Assembly: GCA_035236585.1 (NCBI GenBank)
Contig: CP141137.1
Span: 43,980,057-44,044,056 of the forward strand
Source of the DNA: Warburgia ugandensis
Lineage: Eukaryota; Streptophyta; Magnoliopsida; Canellales; Canellaceae
Direction of reading: 5' to 3'
Length of the DNA: 64,000 nt
Shown: positions 30,784-42,534 of the stretch, piece by piece
Layout of the letters: the number at the start of each line of letters is the position of its first letter
Numbering within the stretch: the first letter of the stretch is position 1
Notes under the pieces: generated by a model
What the model saw: the letters and a program-made list of their open reading frames with translations, nothing else
Told to the model about the DNA's origin: nothing
Database searches by the model: none
Translations under genes and position numbers: made by a program

Positions 30784-32599
30784 TTCTTCCCTCCTTAGAG
30801 GAATTTCATCCTCAAAATTCTTTCCATATTATTTTTCAAACAATTTTAGAAGCACTACCATATCACAAGTATGCTAATTGTGCTAATAATTTCATAGCAA
30901 GTTAGCATCAATAAACAAGAAATTCCATATCATATTACCCCCCTTATATATTAACTCATCATATAGACTGATATACATCAAATCGTCTCATCTTATACTT
31001 AGAATACGTCATAACTACATATTATGCAATTAGCATAAACCAACTCTCATCTAGGAGTTAGTTATCTGTGTACTACTTGAGTAGAGGTAAAATCCCCATA
31101 TCAATACAAATAAGAGCATCTTAGCTCATGCATAAGTAAATATATGCAAAATCTAAAGTAGCGAACATTAACTCACCAATAGGCAATCATATGCAAATCA
31201 AAACTAGAGCATACTAGCTCACCAATAGGCAATTATCTCCCAATCAAAATCAAAGCATGCCAGCTCACCAATGGGCAATCTATGCCAAACAAACCCAGAG
31301 CATATCAGCTCACCAATAGGCAATATATGCCAATCAAATTCAGAGCATGCCAGCTCACCAATAGTCAACCTATTCCAAACAAACTCAAAGCATATCAACT
31401 CACCAACAGGCAATATATACCAATCAAATCCAGTCCATAGCACGATTATACTGTGAGCACCTAGAAGCCTGCCACCTAGATGCTCTCCACCTAAAGGCTT
31501 GCTAATACCTCTTGCCCCCACCCTCTTAAGCTGCCCTCATTAGCTGCTCATAAATATAGGTCATAAATCAAATTCTATTTACGTATAAGAAAATGATTTT
31601 GTACAAATATACATCACTATCATACCTCTCATCTAGTGAGAAATAAAGTTTATATATGTGCTATAGAAACAACATCCATATCACTGCTATCTTGGAGAAC
31701 TCAATAACTCAGTGATAGCAGTTCACGAGACTAAGGAAACTATCAACCTTATCCACCAATTTGGGCTAATCCCAGCCCATTACAGTATTGATAAACTGCT
31801 TTCCTATCAATAGAGGCATCATGGCCAAGGAAATTCACCTTCTTCAACCATAATTCATACTTACATAAATTCATAACAGGAGATGAGTGTTTAAGAACTC
31901 ATCCAAGTAACATTTAAAATTTCAGCCCATCATCTCCATACATATTGTTAGTGTATTGGTTCCATTAATTGGTATCACCCATAACTTATAATAATCATAA
32001 CAATTTCTAAAAATCGTCTTAAATCACAATCCTCCGCTGGTGATAACTAAACCTCAAATCAATATCCACAAACACTGTGCACCATCTAGAGTTGATCATA
32101 TATATCATCACTACGCAATAGAGAATATTGATTCTCCACTAGTGCTATCAAATAAATGAAAATCTATGCATAGTAATAAGGATCTGTCTCTCTTCTTAGG
32201 AAGAAAACTAATACATCCTATGTAGACCCACTGGGTCTGATAAACCCTCGTTAAGTAACTACCGTAGGTGGAAACCTTCCTGCTTAGCTGAGCCATCCTG
32301 TGTAGCACCTTAGAAAATGGCATTATGTCTGATACCAATTCAATATCAACATCCATCTCCTGTAGCCCAAAATCCTAGAACGTCCTAAAAAAAGATTATG
32401 AATTCTTGCACACCATTTGTGTGCTCAATCTGTGGCTCTCTCTATCATCCATTGTCCCACTAATAAGGACTTAATATCTCAAGAAAATACTGTACTGCCT
32501 CCAAGGGAGAAATAACAAAAACCTTAGTGATGCTCTTCCTAAATAGGAATGCGGTCATTGATTGTCCAAGTATACTAAGAGTAATCTTTTTCTCACAAT
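30784..32599 (-). pseudogene. Chromovirus 1 polymerase remnant, mostly deleted
   Basis: Next to the 3' LTR the minus strand has GATGAAATTCCTCTAAGGAGGGAAGAA, the usual coding end plus polypurine tract of Tekay-type elements. Two pieces of reverse transcriptase remain: 32110-32356 (ELVSDIMPFSKVLHRMA, then LLLCIDF, the pre-catalytic region) and about 31780-31870 (KYELWLKKVNFLGH, the thumb region). The catalytic core between them, RNase H and integrase are not recognisable. With an internal region of only 3.7 kb the element could not have moved by itself in this form. Confidence 0.65.
31165..31440 (-). repeat. 45-bp in-frame minisatellite, six units
   Basis: Units containing CTCACCAATAGGCAA start at 31172, 31218, 31264, 31309, 31354 and 31399 (spacing 45-46 bp). 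On the minus strand they encode 15-residue repeats of two alternating types, DW.ILPIGELIC and VW.RLPIGELAC, so a 90-bp higher-order period is visible. The array replaces polymerase sequence inside chromovirus 1. Confidence 0.85.
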
Positions 32600-34468
32600 A
32601 ATCAACTGCCCCTAATAAATAGAATCCATCCCAAGGATGGTATCATAACCAATCAAATCAAGTAAGATGAGATCAATAGCCATCCTCTCGCTCATCATCA
32701 GTGTCATAACATCCAACCCAGAGACTGTCAAATATATAGGCATATTCATCAAAGTGCCATGTTCACCAACAATCAAGAAATATTTTCCACTACCCGATTC
32801 GAGGCTTGTACTTGCCTCCAAGTAGTGGCAGAAACCCATCATTGCCAATGTGGGGCCATCTTTGTCATGTCTCCATTGCCAGTCAATCCGACTTGAGTTC
32901 CTTGGGACAGTCTCAATTGAAATGCTCTGACTATCCACAGTCAAAACATTTAAAGAATTGCCATTATAATGGTGGCTGCTGATGCTATTACCGCTGCTGT
33001 GATGGTCTACCAACTCTATGACATAACTGTCTAGCTATCTGTCCTTACAACTAGTGCACCTTCTCTCATCCACATCCCAACATTGCCTACTCAAATGTCA
33101 TTGAATTTGTGGCCTCTGTAACTATGTTAATAGAGAGGGTCTCTTGCCCATACTAGGCTGACTCAAACTATTGATGTCTGAGTCTTTGCAGTAGCCCTAG
33201 TCTTAAAAAAAGATCTCTCTATAACTTAGAGGCCATGTCTGCTGCCTTTGTCACCAATATAGGATGCACTACAATTACCTGATTCTTTAATCCAAGCATC
33301 AACATATCATAATCTATGTGCAGCCTCCTTACCCATGGCAAGGGAGTTAGGGGCAAGTCTCCTCAATTGTGTATACCTGTTCAATACCATTGAACTGTCT
33401 AATTTCTCTACTCTACAACAACAACAACAACTCTCATAATATCACCAGTTTCTCATAAGGCAAATATAATGATCATTAGATGCCTTTCTAAGAGCCTTCC
33501 AAATAAAAGTCTTAGCAAACACATCCTCTCAAATGACCATCATCAAAATCCTCATACTTACATTTTTAGTGTTCTCACGTCAACCATTTCATTTCCTTTA
33601 ACTAATGAATTATTTCATATGGTCATATCAATCAAATTCATTTACAACTATCAATCTCACATCCAATGTAATTGATCTTTCATGATAATCTTCCTTAGTT
33701 GGTAGAAACCACAATATTGTCACTATTTAATAACTATTCTTATAAAATAGTTGCCATATCCTCCAGGAAGTATGCACCTCCAAGTCATAACTAGAACCCC
33801 AAAATTAATTCATGAACATTCACTTCTCACTAATGACTACCTATAAGTACTTTTGTGTGCTTAAGAACTCATTAATTTTCATCTCATAGATCAAATAATC
33901 CATCCATATAAACATTAGAATCTTGTTTCATAAAATTTTCAATGAATTTCACCATACTACAATTTATTCCTCAAATAAATCCACGTCAAGTATAGCTTAA
34001 TACTATGCTTCTTTAAACTTCCTGGAGTTCTCTTTAATTGTGAACATTTTTTATCTTTTCCTATTGCCATTACAATAATTATCATACTTTTTCAAAAATT
34101 TATGCACAATCTAAGTTAGAACTTGAACTCTCAAAAGAAATCCATGTGAATATATCTTCTACCATATAATAAAGCTCTCACTTAGAGAAACTAATTCGTA
34201 ATCTTTATTCTGATTCTTTGCTCTAAGAATCATACACTTTCCCTAAAAGTGTACTTCCTTGTGCTCATACATGGATTTAGAGTCCCATATTCTTTAAGAA
34301 AAATTTGCCAAACTTCATGGCATCATCTACTTCGCAATCATCAAAATCACCCATATGAGTTATTTGTGTAACTCATATTTATGAAATCACCTCATTCAAT
34401 GGACTATATGTGACTTTTAGATTTGCTGGAATGACTGTCATTGAGTAAACTGGGCTTTGATACCAAAC
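32600..34468 (-). pseudogene. Chromovirus 1 gag-protease remnant and PBS
   Basis: The right end carries the primer-binding site: minus strand TTTGGTATCAAAGC directly downstream of the LTR, close to the initiator-tRNA-Met complement TGGTATCAGAGC. Near 32620-32690 the minus strand encodes DLILLDLIGYDTILGMD, the conserved segment around the end of protease in Tekay elements. The part between is degenerate gag with many stops; I could not find a clear zinc knuckle. Confidence 0.65.
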
Positions 34469-35079
34469 TGTAGCACCCCCAGTTTTACAAAATAATATAA
34501 TACCAATTTTAAAAAAAATTGGGATCCTTGTTTTAAAAACTTTGATTTTAGGATCAATTGAAACCAAGACCCCAATAAAAGCTTTCATTTCAAAACCCCA
34601 GGAGTCAAATAACCATAAAAGCACATATTTAATGGTAAAATGATATTCTCAATCCTACTAAAAATTTGATAGAGTCTCCTTTGTAGTTTGGACCATCGCA
34701 TGTAACACATACTATATAAAAAACCTAATGGATACAATAAACATAAATATGCTATTTAGGAGACTCAGTCTCCATTCCCATCCATCTAGTTAAATTTAAA
34801 ATCTCGATAAAACTGTATACCTCAATAGTAAATTAAAAATCCAAAGATATAATAACATTGCCTAGGGTCTGTCCATTCATAGCTATCACATCCAACGTAG
34901 ATACATCCATACATCTAAGTCACAAATGTAAACTATACAAATATATAGTCCATAACTAATACTAAGGTAAGGTTTTGAACAAACCTTGTCCTTTCTAAAA
35001 TCTCCTTTGTGCACCATGAAGGCCTTCAATGTCCTCGCTGCTATATTAGTATGTCCAACTTGCTGTCTCTCACTGTATG

Positions 35080-35127
35080 TGAGGCATTGCGATATCTAAG
35101 GAATTGCAAAACCATTGCAATGCTTCA
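35080..35127 (-). promoter_or_regulatory. CTGAG-type hairpin (chromovirus 1, 5' LTR)
   Basis: TGAGGCATTGC (35080-35090) and GCAATGCTTCA (35117-35127) pair over eleven positions with one G-T, around a 26-base loop. CAGCAAGC follows on the plus strand. The 3' LTR copy near 27424-27447 has lost the second arm by a deletion between short repeats. Confidence 0.6.
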
Positions 35128-37875
35128 GCAAGCTATGCTTTTATAGGTGATGACAAATAATAATAATAATAATAATAAACATTAAACATAGTATAAAAAG
35201 ATCATACATCAAACCTCAGGGCAAGTGGTAAAATATCTATCTCATGAGAATAGTTCAAACATGTTCTCAACATTAGAATGCATAATAATGCAATAATACA
35301 TGGTTAGCATCAAAACTAGTTATATATATGGCCATATTCAAGGCATCAAAACCTATAATATTGCTAAAAATAAGGTAACAAATCCAAGCCACCTAAATGA
35401 TTAAAACAGGCAGAGTAAATAAAGCTTCGAAACTCGTCAATTGGTAATGTCAAATCAATGTAACTCATGCCAACCACAAGTGTACCACACACTCGTATCT
35501 CCGGTCATGAGTACTCATACCATTACTCCACGCTTGTTCCCTTCGGGGCTGTTCAAAGCACAATCACCCCTCAGGATGCGTAGTCACACCGTGGTTACAT
35601 ATGGAATATCTATCCTGGTGCACTGTCTGTGTAGTATGATAAAACCACACATTAAGAAGTGCATGAATAGTTATGCTGTAGTAGTAACCAACCCCTAGGT
35701 TTACAACTGCTGCTCCACGTTGACACCAAAACCTGAGATTAAATGTCCATCTTGCATGGGTGAGGATCAAAATTATAGCGTGGACTACCCACGATACCAC
35801 TCCCTATGGTGTTCGTCATCTATAGGGTAGGTGTCAATCATAATCATCATAAGTCAGAGGGTGGGTGACCAACCCTACAACCCTCCTAGCATAACATCCT
35901 TTGGGCAGAAACACTCGTCATAAATCCTTGAAAATAAAAAAATCATGTATCTCATGTAGATAACATGGATACAAAATCCTCTGGTGAAATAATGAAAACT
36001 AGGAGAATTTGTGGCCCACCATCCCTAAGCACTGCTCTTCATCATGGGGTTAATCTCTTAAGGATCAGCCACTAGGCCTCTACAACCAAATCTATGGATA
36101 AAGAAGTGATAAAAATAGGGCATCCATATGCCTTAATATACCATAGTAAACATAATCATTATGAAATGACCTCACAGGTGCAATATCTAAAACTAGTTCA
36201 ATATCAAATTATGCATTCGTGGATTAATATGAATCCACGAAATCATGTGCAAGTACATCACTAATAAATAAATTCAATATCTTAACATGAAATCATGGTA
36301 TAATAATAATAATACGATGCCATGTATGCATGAAATTTAGAAATAGAGCATGCTCGTTAATGATTGTCATCACCTACCTAAGATGAAGAATCACTTATTT
36401 GTACCTCTCAAATAATGGTCAGACTCGACAATGAATCAGTCTACCTCAGTCTTGCCACCTGGATACACATCACATTCAGATCACACTTAGAATTCAATTC
36501 ATCTAAGTTGGATTCTTAAATTTAAAACAACATTATATTTCTATATTTCAATATATGGTGTTTTGATACAATCCAATGGCTCCTAGCCATGGGATCTCAA
36601 GGTGGGGCCCACCTTAGTTTGCTAATAATCCAAATCATGATAATCTGGGCCTGCTTATAACCATCAGGCTCCTTTCATAATTTTATCATTACGTGTTCCA
36701 GAGCTATTATGCAAAGATCATGTCAATCTCAGGAAAATTTATCGATTAATCAACCAATCAGACACTATTACTCGCAATTCATACATAATCTTATCTAATT
36801 ATAGTTAAATCAATAAAATCAACAGGTAAGGATGATAATCCTACCTCATGTAGGTTCATTTGAAGGATGTCCAATTGTTCGTGTCATTAGATCAGAATCC
36901 ATCATCTTGAATGTGCCCGATCATAGATGTTCGTACCGATCTGATAACATTTCTCCACCTCATCATCCCTAATCAAAGAAAAAACCAATAATTTTATTCA
37001 TATAATCTCAATAATTCATCTGAATAGTCTGGATTGTCAAACTCGATCCAATTCCACCCCTAAATCATCAATCGATCTTAACGGTTGATCAAGATCAATT
37101 AAATCATCTCACAAATGTTTCAGATCTAGTATATCTAACATGGATCTTAATCATCACAAGGGTTGTAATGAATGGTTCGTATCTTACAATCTCATCTCAC
37201 GGATTCTTGATTTGACATGCACTGAAATTGGATGGTCAGATGATCTTCAATCAAAGATTTGACCTTTCCATAGTGTAGATCACACCAAAATATGCCTAAG
37301 GTGTGTTTTTCATTTGATTCCAATAAGTTACCAGTGTTGATCGGCAGTCGCCAGAGAAAGTGACTAGCGCGATTGCCACTGGTGGCCCATTTCTCATCGG
37401 ATCACAAATTTCTCAAAAGGGAATGTAAATTAGGTCTCACTTTAACTCCTTTGAAATTTGGTTGCGATTCAACATCATTTGATAGCAAAAAATGTGAAAA
37501 GTCGTTGCCGATTGCTGGATTTTTGCCCCTCATTGGCATCATCTTCTTCTACCTGATTCTCCCTCGTTACTTGCCCAATCACTATGATTCTTGAGGACTT
37601 TTGATTGTATGATCATGATGAAAGAATTATAAATTCAGATTAGTGATCCATCCGGCCATTTTTCTCGGTGGCTCCCTACAATTTGGCTACTTGAAAATAT
37701 TATTTTTCTCCCCTGCTCACCATTATTCATGCAGCCATCGACATCGCATACTATCATCGATGATTGGTTCCTCCCTTTCTCGCTCTCTTCTCTCTCTCTC
37801 TCTCTCTCCCTCTCCCTCTCCCTCTCAACCCCCCCCGGCTCTCTCTCTCTCTCTTCTATCCTCCTTTCTATGTAG

Positions 37876-37898
37876 GGTGATAGTCGACGACTATCACC
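37876..37898. promoter_or_regulatory. Perfect 23-bp palindrome in chromovirus 1 LTR
   Basis: GGTGATAGTCG and CGACTATCACC are exact inverted repeats separated by a single A. The sister copy near 30446-30470 has diverged but remains mostly self-complementary. It adjoins the U3 hairpin. Confidence 0.75.
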
Positions 37899-37908
37899 TA
37901 TGGAAATG

Positions 37909-37940
37909 GAGGGGGTGCTGTTATCAAAGCAGCACCTCCC
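37909..37940 (-). promoter_or_regulatory. U3 hairpin (chromovirus 1, 5' LTR)
   Basis: Minus strand GGTGCTG and CAGCACC form seven perfect pairs around CTTTGATAA, enclosed by GGA/TCC. The arms differ from those of S1 and S2 but remain complementary. Confidence 0.65.
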
Positions 37941-38217
37941 TTTTATCATATGTAATATTTTTCTTTTTTAAATGTACTCCATGTTTGCAACTCTATATAT
38001 TTTTCATTCGAACTTCGATTTTAGCAAAATTTGTGTCATTGAAATTGTCTTCTAGAGTACAATCTAATTATGGAGGTCTCAATACTTGACTTGATGTCTA
38101 TAAAGTTTTCCACTTATAAAACTTTGGAAATAAGAAAATTCAATATTTTCTTTATAACCCAATTTAACATTTTCCAAAATTTGGTCAAATTGGGATTTAA
38201 AAATTAGTGATGTTACA

Positions 38218-40500
38218 ACTTGTTTGTGGGTGATATAGTGTTCAACTTTATGGATAATGTTGTATTTTTTCACGAGTGCTTATAATGCTTTGTCTCAAAA
38301 GTGTGCACCATTCTCACTTATAATGGCTAGAGAGTTCCAAATCTAGAAAAAATATTTTCTCTTAAGAATTTAACAACTATTTTGTGATCATTATGCCTAC
38401 ACTGGATAACCTCAGTCCATTTGGGTACATAGTCTACTACCAATAAGATGTACAGGTAGCCAAAAGAAGGTGGGAATGACCCTATGAAATCAATGCTCCA
38501 GCAATAAAAAGCTTCTATGACAAGTATTGGGTTCAAAGGCATCCTATTCTTATGAATTATTCCTCCTAACTTTGGTATCGCTTACATGATTTACAGAACA
38601 CCTGCATGTGTTGAAACAATGAGGGCCAGTAAAAACCACATCATAAAATCTTTGCAGTTGTTTTCTATGAAGAAAAATATCCATCACATGCTTTTGAGCC
38701 ACAAAAGGAGATGACACTATTTTGCTCTAAGTTAGGTACACATATCCTAAATATCTTATCTAGGCAATACTTAAACAGGTATGGATCATCCCAGAAGTGG
38801 TGCTTAACAATGGAAAAGAATGTTTGCTTTTCTTATTTATTCTAATGTTCATGAATCTTCCCTATAACTATATAATTTGCAATATCAGTAAACTAGGGAA
38901 GATGGGAAACATGAAAAAGTTTCTCATTAATGAAATAGTCTTTAAATAGCAACTCATCCAAAGGTTCTACTAGGACTAGGAAAGATAAGTGGTTAGCTAC
39001 AACATTCTCTACTCCTTTTCTATATTTTACCTCAATGTTAAACTCTTGGAGTAGAAGAATTCATCTAATTAGTCTAGGCTTAGTATCTTTCCTGGAAAGA
39101 AGATACTTAAGGGCCAAATGATCGGTGAATATTATTGTTTTAGATCTAACCAATTAAGACCTAAATTTATCCAATGTGAAGACCACTGCTAGGATTTCTT
39201 TATTCGTACTAGAATAGTAGTTCATTTGAGCGCTATTTAGGGTCCTACTTGCATAGTGGATGATATATGAATTTTTCTCTTTTCTCTACCCTAATACATC
39301 TCTACAGTATAATCACTAGCATCACACATTATTTCAAAGGGTAAACTTTAATCAGTGGTTAACATATATTCTAGCTTTGTAAAAGCTTCTTAACAATCAT
39401 TAGTCCACTCAAAAGTGGTATCCTTTGTAAGGCAGTGACACAATGGTCTGAATATTGCACTAAAATCTTTAGTAAATTTCATATAGAATCTTGCACAACA
39501 TAAGAAGGGGCGAATATCCCTAATAGATCTAGGAATAAGTAGCTTGGAAATTAGATAAATTTTGGCTCTATCTACCTCTATACCTTTGGATGACACTCTG
39601 TGGCTAAGGACAATTCCCTTAGGAACTATGAAATGAAACTTTTCCTAGTTAAGCACTAAGTTTTCTTCTTTACAACGACTTAAGAATTTTCTAAAATTTT
39701 TAAGCAATATGTTAAATGAATCACTAAAAATAGAAAAGTCATCTATGAAAACCTCTAGGATTCTCTCTACTATATTACTAAAGATACTTAACATGCAACA
39801 TTGAAATGTGCCAGGAGCATTACATAATCCAAATGGTGTTCTTTTGTAAGCAAAAGAGCCAAAAGGACATGTAAATGTGGTCTTTTCCTAATCCTTGGGT
39901 GCAATTTCTATTTGGTTATATGGAGAATAACCATATGGAAAACAATAGTACTAAAGTCCTACAATCCTTTCTAACATCTGATCAACAAATGACAAAGAAA
40001 AATGGTCATTCCTAGTGACAACATTCAATTTTCTATAGTCAATGCACATATGTTAACCAGTGGTAACTCTAGTGGGGAATAATTTATTATTGGCATTAGT
40101 GATCACTGTCACTCCAGACTTCTTTGGAAATACTTGAGTTGAACTTACCCTTTTTTTTTTATCACTTATGGGATAGATGATTCCCACATCATGCAACTTA
40201 AAGAGTTCTACTCTAATCACATCCTTAACATTAGGATTTAACCTTCTCTATAATTGATGACATGGTTTAGCTTCATCCTCCAGATATATCCTATGGGTAC
40301 AGATTGAAGGGTTAATGCACTTTTTATCAACAATGGCACATCCTATAACACCTTTATGTTCTTTTAAATTGTTTATTAACCTTTTATCTTGAGATGTTTC
40401 TAATTGGGAGAAAATTATCATAGAAAAGTCTCCTTTTCTCCTAAATAGGCATGTTTTAAATCTAATGGTAGAGATTTGAATTTAAGCATAGGAGGTTCAA
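38218..40500 (-). pseudogene. Athila-like polymerase (integrase, RNase H, RT)
   Basis: Minus-strand order from right to left: RT with FTCPFGSFAYKRTPFGLCNAPGTFQ and VFIDDFSIFSDS (catalytic IDD pair) near 39720-39900, the thumb region VSSKGIEVDRAKI...RPLCHCLTKDT (39390-39600), RNase H and its tether (KYRKGVENVVANHLS, near 38980-39020), an integrase zinc region (CKSCKRYQ-like, near 38580), and the integrase core WSIDFIGSFPPSFGYLYIL (near 38500) continuing to KYNIIHKVEHYITHKQ at 38220. Stops and frameshifts are scattered. The sequence ends inside integrase exactly where chromovirus 1 begins; the missing C-terminus matches what is found at 23341-23925. It is most likely the 5' half of the same Athila-like element. 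Confidence 0.85.
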
Positions 40501-42534
40501 CTGATGATGGAAGGATAGTGGACTCCCTTAGTGGAAGTTCCTCAAAATTAGGTTTGCATCTTTCTATATCCATGATAGGAATAGAATCAAGGGGGGCATT
40601 TATTTCCTCTATTAATGCATCCTCACAAACTCATTAAAGTGGGCCAAACAAGCCTCAAAATGGTTCATAAGGAAGATGAAAGAAATTGATCTTACACAAT
40701 CGAATTTATCAAGTTTACACTATGCATGTCATTTGTGATTTCACTAGGTTGCTTACAAATGTTAAAGATGTTTTTCTCTAATGTCATATTACCAAAGGAT
40801 ATTTCACAACACCATTTCTAAAGCTAATCAAGGTATTGGATGTTGCCAAAAATGGTCATGCCAAGATGACTAGTATTTCGTTCTTCTCATAGTATGTTGT
40901 TAGTGTATGATGAAAGTAAGAGTGGGGTAACCTAGATCTAGTATTTTGTTGGTGTATGATGTTGAAGAATGGAACTAACTTGCTCAGTCAAAATATGCCT
41001 TCTTTGGAACATTTAATCTTCTTTTTATGGTGCAAAGGTCTTTTAAGAATTTGTCATATGATGGGATTTATTTCATTGCATCCAAGATCAGTATGTTGAT
41101 CTTGACTTGCTTGAAAATCTCTAAACCTCATCATTAGAGGCAGAATTTGGAGCTTGACACAACCTTTAAGGGAATGGAGTAGGAATAGGATATGGGTCAA
41201 CAAGTGAAGTGGGGTCCTTCTGTTTAGAATTTGCATTAACTTTAGTGGACTTGTCTACCCTGAGAATGGTGACAACCTTAGTCTATTTAATGGTAGAGTT
41301 CAATGATACATTAGATGTATTATTGCTAACTACATTCACATCTTTAAGATTTGCTTGTGCTTGAGCTAAAAACTTTTCTTTTTCCATATTTTGCATCATT
41401 TGACTCATCATATTTTTCATTTCACTTGTAGAGTGTAGATTTGTTTCACTTGAACTTCTAATTGAGAAGTTTTTCTCTACTAGTTTTGAATGAGTTGATG
41501 GATATTATTAGTTGCAAGCCTTTTGGATGGGCAGGGGGGGTAAGTAATGTCTACGAGTAGGAGGTTGATGAGTTGGGTATGAGGCTTGCGCAAGAAGTCC
41601 TTGGTTTTGTTAGTGAGGTTGGTATAGGCCAGGTTGTGAGACATTATCATTTGATCCATTTCTCCAATTGAAATTTGGATGGTTTTGCTAGTTGGGATTA
41701 TGTGTCTCAATATGGGGAGAAAGGTCATTTATAAGTGTTAAGTGCATTAACTTGATCATGAAGTATCTCTTGGAATGTTGGAATAGTAGGACATTCCTAA
41801 GTAAGATGTACGATACTTTTATAGGTGTTATACACTTGTTCATCCTTTTTAGAGTTATTCTTTCCCATTTCTATGGCCTTTACTTTTTTAGTCAGGGATG
41901 CCACTCTGACATTAAGTTCACCTTGTCAGACATGGTATATATGCCTCCCTTAACAGATGTGTTAGTGGCCTTGAGTCTATCTAGATATTCTACTATTTCT
42001 AAATCAACCCATGTTTGTGCACTTTCAGCTAACCATTCCAAACACTCTTTTGCATCATTTGGTTGTTTATTCAGAAAGTTCCCATTGCACATCATCACTA
42101 CGAATTACCGCGTGTCAAATTTAATTCTTTCATAGAAGAAGCTAATGGTGTGCCATGGTTCATATCCATGATGTGGGCATGTGAATAAAAGATCCTTGAA
42201 CCTTTCTCAACATTGTTAGAATGATTCTTTATTCTTTTGTGTAAAGTTCATGGTCCTCTAGTGGAGTGTGTTTGCTGTATGTGTAGGAAAAAACTTTTTC
42301 AAGAATTCCTTAGTCATTTCATTCCAGATCCTTATGGAACTTGCTAGCAATGTATTAAACCCCTTTCTAAGCCAATATTCTGTGTTCAATGGTTACCGCA
42401 TACCTCATCAAACTCGGTAAGGTGCAAGTTAGGACTTTCATTGTCTAACCCATGAAATTTGGGAGGTAATTGTATTACTCTCGGTTTTAATTTCTAATGC
42501 ACTAGCATTCTAAGGAAGAATGACATAAGATGGG
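40501..42534 (-). pseudogene. Athila-like gag-protease (minus copy)
   Basis: The minus strand encodes the same protein as the plus-strand gag at 45600-47900. Examples are VIQLPPKFHGLDNESP near 42450, MCNGNFLNKQPNDAKECLEWLAESAQTW near 42000-42090, and IFNICKQP-like near 40740. A zinc-knuckle-like and basic region lies between. Frameshifts interrupt it repeatedly. The N-terminal part is missing at 42515-42534, where the plus-oriented LTR starts; a matching N-terminal piece occurs at 50701-50846. Confidence 0.8.

Larger units (their letters stand above)
34469..38217 (-). mobile_element. Chromovirus 1 5' LTR
   Basis: Complete LTR, minus orientation: TGTAACATCAC at 38217, ending GGGGGTGCTACA at 34469, followed by the PBS. 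It matches the 3' LTR throughout except for a deletion of about 250 bp near 35478. It keeps the uninterrupted S2 target at 34906-34910. The right flank is Athila integrase. Confidence 0.9.

Noticed and set aside
31165..31440. Possible CRISPR-like array
   Set aside because: The units are contiguous with no unique spacers, the host is a plant, and the period matches a coding minisatellite.
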